Shown here piece after piece: positions 22,372-27,550 of a stretch of DNA of 27,550 bases. The translations under genes were made by a program, and so were the position numbers. Positions within the stretch are counted from its first letter, which is position 1; every line of letters starts with the position of its first letter. The notes below the pieces were generated by a model. That model was not told the origin of the DNA and ran no database searches. It saw only the letters and a program-made list of their open reading frames with translations. Origin of the DNA: an uncultured Collinsella sp. (GTDB lineage Bacteria > Actinomycetota > Coriobacteriia > Coriobacteriales > Coriobacteriaceae); NCBI GenBank assembly GCA_900765185.1, contig CAAFQT010000147.1, positions 1 through 27,550 of the forward strand, in the 5' to 3' direction.

Positions 22372-22974
22372 ATGCCCGTTATGTACCGTGAGCCCAGCAT
22401 CATCAAGAAGTCCAAGGACGGCCGCGTTGCCGCCGTCGATATAGCAAGCGAGCTGCTCAACAGCCGCGTGCTGCTGCTGGAGGGCGAGGTCAACGATGTG
22501 ACCTGCAACGGCCTCATTAAGTCCATGTTGGTGCTGGAGCATCAAAGCGCGACCGAGCCTATCACCCTCATCATCAACAGCCCGGGCGGCAGCGTTACGG
22601 CGGGGCTGGCGCTCATCGACACCATGCAGTCGCTCGACTGCCCCGTGATCACGGTGGGCGAGGGCGTCGTGGCCTCGATGGCCGCGGTGATCCTGGCCTG
22701 CGGCGACCACCGCCAGGTGTACCGCCACACGCAGGTGCTCATCCACCAGGTGATGGGTGGCACGGGCATGGCGCAGCAGACCGATATCGAGATCGCGGCG
22801 CAGCACACGGCGGCCATGCGCGCCGAGCTGGACGAGCTGCTGGCCGAGCACGGCAGCCTGAGCGCTCAGGAGTTCCACGAGCTCACCGAGCGTGACTGCT
22901 GGTGCAACGCCAAGCGCGCCTTGGAGTTGGGCCTGGTGGACGAGGTGATTGCGCCGAGCAGGAAGGGGCTCTAG
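22372..22974 (+). CDS. Divergent ClpP-family serine protease
   Basis: A 200-residue ClpP/crotonase-fold peptidase. The oxyanion-loop sequence NSPGGSVTAGLALID is typical. Catalytic residues are present: Ser102 in VVASMAAVILA, His125 in VLIHQVMGG, and Asp175 in TERDCWCNAKRALELGLVDEVI. The sequence departs from housekeeping ClpP around Ser (VASMAAV rather than AASMGA) and lacks a propeptide. The IGF loop region needed for docking Clp ATPases is not obvious. ATG 22372 follows AGAAAGGAATTG. Sitting between a VirD4-like ATPase gene and a gene of unknown function, it is an accessory paralogue rather than the cell's main ClpP. It could process a partner protein or work with an unusual ATPase. Confidence 0.88.
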   Translation: MPVMYREPSIIKKSKDGRVAAVDIASELLNSRVLLLEGEVNDVTCNGLIKSMLVLEHQSATEPITLIINSPGGSVTAGLALIDTMQSLDCPVITVGEGVVASMAAVILACGDHRQVYRHTQVLIHQVMGGTGMAQQTDIEIAAQHTAAMRAELDELLAEHGSLSAQEFHELTERDCWCNAKRALELGLVDEVIAPSRKGL

Positions 22975-23048
22975 CGGGGCGTATGCCTTGCAAGCGCGTT
23001 GAGCAGGGCGAACGATCGCGTGGTTTTACTGCCAGAAAGAGGTTGAAC

Positions 23049-23858
23049 ATGAGCAGGATTTGGGATGTCGATGGTATTGAGTGGGAAGACTTGCCCACCG
23101 TGAGCGACTTGCTGTGCGCTGCGGACACAAAGATCCTGGCGCGCGAGGTTGCTCTGCGATACGGGGGCAAGCCGGACGGCCGTGGCCGTGGCGATAGCGA
23201 GCGCAATCTAGAGCGCGTCCGCCGCAAGATCAAAAAGCTGCGGAAGATTGACCCCGAGCCCAACGACAAGATTGTCCTGTTGCCCAAGCACGTCATCAAT
23301 CGTCGCGATGCGGGCCACGGTTTTGACTATTACGACGTAGAACCGTGCGCCTTTACACGCAGTGGCGCGCAAAAGTCAGGGGAGGACGCGTGTGCTGAAG
23401 TGTACCCGTGGGAACTGTTCCTGCTCAACGAGGAGCCTGCGAGCGTCATTCTGGGCTACCGGGTATGGCTTGGCGGTGAATGGGACCTGTGCGAGCGCTA
23501 TCGCTTATTGGCCGTAGTGTGCGCCAGCGCGCTGAATCGCATCCGCGAGCAAAAGGAGCTGCGCCAGTGCTTCGAGGAGGACGATGCGGCCTGTGATATG
23601 GACGAGGACGAGGCGATTGAAGGTATTCGCCACGACGTGTTGTATCCCGAGGAAGTGATCAACGCAAAGCTCGGCGGCTATTGGGATACGAGTCTGGGGC
23701 TCGATCTGCCCTGGAAGGACGAGCATTTCGAGACCTGCGTACGGATCGACAGGGCAATCGATGACCTGCTTGCCGAGGAAACGAAGCGCAATGCTGCGGA
23801 GCTCGGGAGGAAGCTCAGGCGGGGGTATGAGAAGCGCGGGGAAGTGGCTCCATGCTAA
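23049..23858 (+). CDS. Unknown protein, last gene of the VirD4-like/ClpP cluster
   Basis: A 269-residue soluble, acidic protein with no membrane segment or signal peptide. An early basic helix (SERNLERVRRKIKKLRKI, residues ~50-67) could bind nucleic acid or protein. The middle has aromatic-rich VYPWELFLLNEEPASVILGYRVW, and ~165-190 is an acidic stretch (FEEDDAACDMDEDEAIEG). The tail is a charged helix (EETKRNAAELGRKLRRGYEKRG). I recognise no family. ATG 23049 has AGAAAGAGG upstream. It lies 74 nt after the ClpP gene on the same strand, likely in the same transcription unit. Function unknown; co-occurrence with ATPase and protease genes is the only clue. Confidence 0.68.
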   Translation: MSRIWDVDGIEWEDLPTVSDLLCAADTKILAREVALRYGGKPDGRGRGDSERNLERVRRKIKKLRKIDPEPNDKIVLLPKHVINRRDAGHGFDYYDVEPCAFTRSGAQKSGEDACAEVYPWELFLLNEEPASVILGYRVWLGGEWDLCERYRLLAVVCASALNRIREQKELRQCFEEDDAACDMDEDEAIEGIRHDVLYPEEVINAKLGGYWDTSLGLDLPWKDEHFETCVRIDRAIDDLLAEETKRNAAELGRKLRRGYEKRGEVAPC

Positions 23859-23951
23859 TCTGGCGCAGGCAAAAATAAGATATAGATTGTCGAGGCTATC
23901 TGCGGGGTTATCCTGGCTTGCAGATGAATTGGATACAAGAGGGAAGCAATT

Positions 23952-24734
23952 ATGGAAAAACCAAAAAAATGGGCGCGGGAAGAGACGCTTGCGGCCCTGT
24001 ACCTCTACATTTCTTTGCCATCAAATATGGTTGACGATACGAGCAAGGATGTCTAGGCGCTATCTGAAGCAATTGGCAGAACGGCCAATTCAGTTGCTAT
24101 AAAAATCCGCAACCTTAAATCTCTTGATAAACGGATTCGCGTCGATGGCAAGGTCGGGATGAGCCATACGAGCAAAATGGATAGGATGGTTTGGGATGAA
24201 TACTGCTCCGCTGGGGCTGAACTTGTTGATGAGGCTAAGGCAGCGACGGAAACTTTGCTTAATCATCCCGGTTCCAAGGGATTGATAAGCGATGAGCTAA
24301 AGAGCGTGCTCACGGATGGTTGCCCGGAGGGAAAGGAGTACAAAGTGCTCGTTTCCAAGAGGTCGAATCAGACCATTTTGAGAAAGGTCTTGCTCGCCAA
24401 CTATAATTCGAGATGCTGCTTGACGGGGCTGACAAATGAGAAATTACTTGTCGCAAGCCATATCAAGCCATGGAAAGTCGCTGATCCCAAAATGGAGCGT
24501 CTTGCGCCTGATAACGGCTTGCTTCTAAACGCATTGCACGATAAAGCGTTTGATATGGGGCTTATCACTATCACAAAAGATTATAAGATCGTTGTATCGA
24601 GCATGATTGGACATGAGGCGCCTGAGGACGAGTATTTGTGGCGTTACAACGGAGAAGCGATTGCGCTGCCAAATCTATTTCCTCCGCGAGCCGAATTCAT
24701 CGAGTACCACAACGACATGGTGTTTAAAGGCTAG
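23952..24734 (+). pseudogene. HNH endonuclease gene interrupted by an in-frame amber codon
   Basis: From ATG 23952 (preceded by AGAGGGAAG) one frame encodes MEKPKKWAREETLAALYLY and 15 more residues. It stops at TAG 24054-24056, then continues in the same frame as ALSEAIGRTANSVAIKIRNL through to 24734. The IGRT..SVAIKI helix is the N-terminal block of HNH_2-type nucleases that should be contiguous with the part before the TAG. The C-terminal nuclease part is intact: CCLTG (Cys86-87, counting from ATG 24159), ASHIKPW (His101) and NGLLLNALHDKAFD (Asn124, His127). Without the stop the product would be 260 residues. ATG 24159 could give a separate HNH domain of 191 residues. Convergent with the restriction endonuclease gene. 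Confidence 0.8.
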
Positions 24735-24781
24735 AAATCTGCCTTGTAGTTTGATTGCGTCAGATGGCGATTGCTGGCCGT

Positions 24782-25844
24782 TTAGCCCTTCCGTTTTTTC
24801 TGGTACTCTAAAAACATTAGTTCCGACGGCTTGGGGTTCCAATCGCTGGCATACTTATCTGCCTTTTCTAGCCACCAGGCAAGTCGATCGTCTTCCGCAA
24901 TATCTTCTTCCCAGTACTCTTTAAACAGTGCGCTATCGAGGTCGTGCGCCGCATCGCTCATTGGTTTTTGAAGTCTGATAATGCCTTGACTGTTTCCAAC
25001 GCTGCCAGCTGAGAAGGTATCGCGGGCGTTATAAAGAAGGACTCCATGATATGTCATGAAATACATGGCGACATCGCAGTATGCGGAAGTCTTCGTCCTG
25101 CCTTTGCCTCCTGAGCCGGTTGCGACAACCGCCGGAATCAGGAGAATCGCTTCGGCTCGATATCTCTCTTTAAGGTCATCGGATAAATCGGGATACGCAA
25201 TCAGATTGATATCCGTTGAGTGGTCGTTTCCGGTAGCGGAGTCTTCAAGCCACCAAAGCCTTCCGTTCTGGCCATCTTTTTCATGAATTTTCCGAGCGTA
25301 TTTCCGTATATAGGGCATTTTATCCATGATATCGAGTTTGCGAAAGCTGTCATAGGAGATGCCCATTTGCTCGAACAACGAATCTTTGGTGCCCGTCATA
25401 TCAACTTGAAAACGCGGCTCATGAGAGGTGCGGACATGGACAACGCAGTCTTCGTATTTCCCCCAACGTGATTCTGGAGTTCCCCCCCATTTTGCCAAAC
25501 ATTAGATAAACGATTTCAACACGTTCATCGCGTCTCGTTTCGCGAATCGAGTTCGCAATTGAGGTCCAATTGTCTGCTTTGGTAAACTTTACTTCAACGC
25601 CGAATTTGCCACACGGGATATCGGGAAAAGCTTGGCCGCTGGGGGATAAGCTGACATCGTAGCCATGTCCGGCCTCTCCAGCTTCCAGAATCTCGTTATG
25701 CAAGAGTTCCCTAACGCGTTGTTCGTAAGAGAGTGCTTCGGTTTGCAAGGAATGAAGCCAAACGCTTGCATTCGGTAGCTGCATATCATGCGTCAGTTGT
25801 TTCGCGACATTGTCCAGGATCCGTTCAAACTGCGTCTGGTCCAT
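24782..25844 (-). pseudogene. PD-(D/E)XK restriction endonuclease gene with a G7 frameshift
   Basis: The first frame (from ATG 25844) gives MDQTQFERILDNVAKQL through IVYLMFGKMGG. The - strand run GGGGGGG (complement of C7 at 25482-25488) then shifts it into a dead end at 25419. Removing one G joins it to the second frame (TPESRWGKYEDCVVHV through YQKKRKG), giving exactly 354 codons including the stop. Residues ~74-86 show PD-X(8)-EVK (Asp75, Glu84, Lys86), the nuclease active-site pattern. It overlaps the cytosine methyltransferase gene by 20 bases with GGAGG upstream of its start, so it is the cognate REase of a type II system. Specificity unknown. The frameshift may be real decay, phase variation or a sequencing error. 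Confidence 0.82.
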
Positions 25845-26922
25845 TCTGTTCGGAACCTCCCAATACCAAGGCGACTTGTTTTGCTAGCTGCCATGCTAGT
25901 ACAGGGGGGACTGCATTGCCAATCTGTCTTTCGGTTTCTCTGAGTCCAGAAAGAAACTGAAAGCTGTCAGGAAAGGACTGAATTCTGGCCGCTTCCCTCA
26001 TGGAGATTCGTCTGGGCAAACTGTAGTGATACTGTATGTTGCCGTGGCATTCTGCTCTGATTGTGTAACCTGGCCTATCGGCAATCAAGTGTCGGTTGCC
26101 TTGCTCTCCGGAGCGTTTTGCCTTGCTCCATATGTGCGAACTCTCCTTATCCCATGGCTTTTCAGCCAAGTCGTCAATGGCCTCTTTTGCGGTAATTGGA
26201 TTATTTGGGGTTGTTTCATCGGGCGCTACAAAGTCCGGAAGATCGTTTCTGGTTCCAACAATGAATACCCTGTCGCGAGTTTGTGGAACACCGTATTTTG
26301 AAGCGTCGTAGCGATGGATGTCGAGCTTATAGCCCAAGGTGCCAAAATCCTCAAGGATTTTGCTAAATGAATCGCTATTGGTTTTAAGCAACAGACTGCC
26401 AACATTTTCAGCAACGAATACCTTGGGGCTAGTTCGCCTAACAGCTTCGACGATTGCCGTGTAAAGACTACTGCGCTCGCCCTTGATGCCACGCATTTTT
26501 CCGTTAATGCTAATGTCTTGGCATGGAAAGCCGCCAATTACAACATCGACACTCTTCGGAAGAAGGTCGATTTTTTCATTTATGTCGCCTTGAATGATGC
26601 TGCCTAGGTTGTGCTCATATGTTTTGCATGCGGCAATGTTTAATTCGTTAGCCCAAACAATTTTAAAGGGAAGTTTGCCGTATTTCGTGCCTAGGAAGGA
26701 GAAGTCTCCGGTAAAGCCCAAGTCTAGGCCTCCGCATCCAGAAAAGAGACTTGCTACGGTCCATTCTGCGTGTTGCGGACTGGGATAGGGCTCGCACTCG
26801 TCAACAACCCAGTTTCGGCCAATTTTGTGCGCAGAAAAGAGCTTGCCTTGTTCCGCTAGCCGGCGTACGGTATCGCTGCTGCGGCCGTTTGCTTCGGCGT
26901 AGTCTTTTAGAGAAATAAGCAA
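25825..26922 (-). CDS. DNA C5-cytosine methyltransferase with N-terminal helix-turn-helix
   Basis: Type II modification enzyme, intact. The methylase motifs are all visible: I VASLFSGCGGLDLGF, IV GGFPCQDIS (catalytic Cys, 142 counted from ATG 26946), VI AENVGS, VIII PQTRDRVFIV, IX RRISMREAARIQSFPD and X QIGNAVPP. The target-recognition region lies between VIII and IX and is short. Residues ~11-50 (ISLKDYAEANGRSSDTVRRLAEQG, then IGRNWVVDE) are a MerR/excisionase-type helix-turn-helix fused to the enzyme. I prefer TTG 26922 because AAAGGGG lies 5 nt upstream; ATG 26946 lacks such a site. A perfect 16-bp palindrome lies just upstream, suggesting self-regulation. Confidence 0.93.
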   Translation of the reverse strand: MLISLKDYAEANGRSSDTVRRLAEQGKLFSAHKIGRNWVVDECEPYPSPQHAEWTVASLFSGCGGLDLGFTGDFSFLGTKYGKLPFKIVWANELNIAACKTYEHNLGSIIQGDINEKIDLLPKSVDVVIGGFPCQDISINGKMRGIKGERSSLYTAIVEAVRRTSPKVFVAENVGSLLLKTNSDSFSKILEDFGTLGYKLDIHRYDASKYGVPQTRDRVFIVGTRNDLPDFVAPDETTPNNPITAKEAIDDLAEKPWDKESSHIWSKAKRSGEQGNRHLIADRPGYTIRAECHGNIQYHYSLPRRISMREAARIQSFPDSFQFLSGLRETERQIGNAVPPVLAWQLAKQVALVLGGSEQNGPDAV

Positions 26923-26949
26923 AAAGGCCCCTTTCAAGAAACACATAAT

Positions 26950-26965
26950 TACACGATATCGTGTA
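26950..26965. promoter_or_regulatory. Perfect palindromic operator candidate upstream of the methyltransferase
   Basis: TACACGATATCGTGTA is fully palindromic. It lies 28 nt upstream of the TTG start and follows TTGCAT (on the - strand), a candidate -35 box. It is a good candidate binding site for the helix-turn-helix of the methyltransferase. Confidence 0.55.
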
Positions 26966-27012
26966 TATGCAATAGTAGCAGTATGATTATTATGGTTATT
27001 TACCAGCTGTTA

Positions 27013-27402
27013 TTATAAACGCATAATAGCCGTTATGGCAGCAGCTGCGCTATTTGTGCGCAATTTACAGTGAGTGACATTCGGTAATAAAAGAACGATG
27101 TCGACATGGCGTGCGCTGAAGCTATCCTCGACGTGCGTTATTTTTCGCATGCTAAGTCGATTGTGTCGCGGGAAGGCGCAATCGACGGCAATCATTAAAA
27201 ACCTACTCCCAATGCCCGCGACGTCCACGACCCAATGCTGCTCTGCAGCCTGCTGCTCGTGGTGCCCCTGGTCCTCTGCGATGGTGTAGGGGCCATTGGG
27301 CAGAGAGACGCCGCTACCGCCGTTTATCATATCGTTGTGGACCCAAGCGTCTGCGGCTGACTCGGAATAGAACGGTCCGACATTACCGTTATGGGTGACG
27401 AT
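27013..27402 (-). other. Unrecognised decayed-looking open frame
   Basis: The - strand is open for 130 codons from a TGA at 27403-27405 to 27013, with ATG only at 27330. The upstream half reads like real protein (GNVGPFYSESAADAWVHND, then LPNGPYTIAEDQGHHEQQ and HWVVDVAGIGS), with a plausible composition. The rest turns into low-quality sequence (RFLMIAVDCAFPRHNRLSMRK). There is no ribosome-binding site at the ATG. It may be a remnant of a gene that lost its 5' end, or chance. The remainder of 26970-27460 holds nothing else I can name. Confidence 0.3.
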
Positions 27403-27469
27403 TCAATGGTTGATTTCCGATCTCAGCCGAACACATTGAGCAAATAGGCCATTCCCGCAGTTAGCTGAA

Positions 27470-27508
27470 CGCCCCCGCGGCCCCTCCTGGGGTCCGGGGG
27501 CGCCGTTT
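27470..27508 (+). terminator. Strong GC-rich terminator-like hairpin
   Basis: CGCCCCCG (27470-27477) pairs with CGGGGGCG (27495-27502), continuing inward through GGCCCC/GGGGTC with one wobble. TTTT follows at 27505-27508. No + strand gene precedes it within 3 kb, so it may end an unrecognised transcript or protect what lies to the right. Confidence 0.6.
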
Positions 27509-27550
27509 TCCCAGTTGATGGAACGGTGGAGATGTGTTTCGATAGGTCCG

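Overview
The window looks like a chromosomal segment from a high-GC actinobacterium of the class Coriobacteriia, most likely Collinsella or a close relative. This rests on strong G/C bias at third codon positions, a split hisI/hisE arrangement, an eno-ftsB-ppx cluster typical of Actinobacteria, and the style of the extragenic palindromes. The genus is an inference from gene content, not from a marker gene.

Bases 1-5700 hold the distal histidine operon (hisC, 5'-truncated by the window, then hisB, hisH, hisA, hisF, hisI, hisE). A convergent PHP-family histidinol-phosphatase gene supplies the step that the monofunctional HisB lacks. Two hairpin elements interrupt the operon (hisB/hisH and hisF/hisI), and a third separates hisE from the phosphatase gene.

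Bases 5800-11600 hold housekeeping genes on the + strand: a stand-alone LarC C-terminal domain, a YfcE-type phosphoesterase, MazG, enolase, an FtsB/DivIC-like division protein and a Ppx/GppA phosphatase. A tRNA-Leu(UAA) gene lies on the - strand.

Bases 11600-16000 hold a membrane-anchored helical protein (-), an orphan GatB-like PTS IIB paired with a VOC protein (+), and a two-component system (histidine kinase and response regulator) with a DUF4342-like membrane protein (-). Two related ~185-bp inverted-repeat elements (13169-13356 and 16202-16385) share a core. Their outer arms differ between copies, yet each copy stays self-complementary.

Bases 16400-27000 form an accessory, defence-like island with less regular codon use. 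It holds an AbiEi/AbiEii toxin-antitoxin pair whose first gene appears leaderless, and a fusion of a degenerate HsdM-like domain to an HsdS-like region. Next comes a four-gene set: an unknown protein, a soluble VirD4/TraG-like ATPase without any conjugation genes, a divergent ClpP and a second unknown protein. The island ends with an HNH nuclease gene broken by an in-frame amber codon, a PD-(D/E)XK restriction endonuclease gene frameshifted in a G7 run, and an intact C5-cytosine methyltransferase. The methyltransferase carries an N-terminal helix-turn-helix and has a perfect 16-bp palindrome upstream. Thus both nuclease genes are disrupted while the methyltransferase is intact.

Bases 27000-27550 contain only an unrecognised decayed-looking reading frame (-) and a strong terminator-like hairpin (+).
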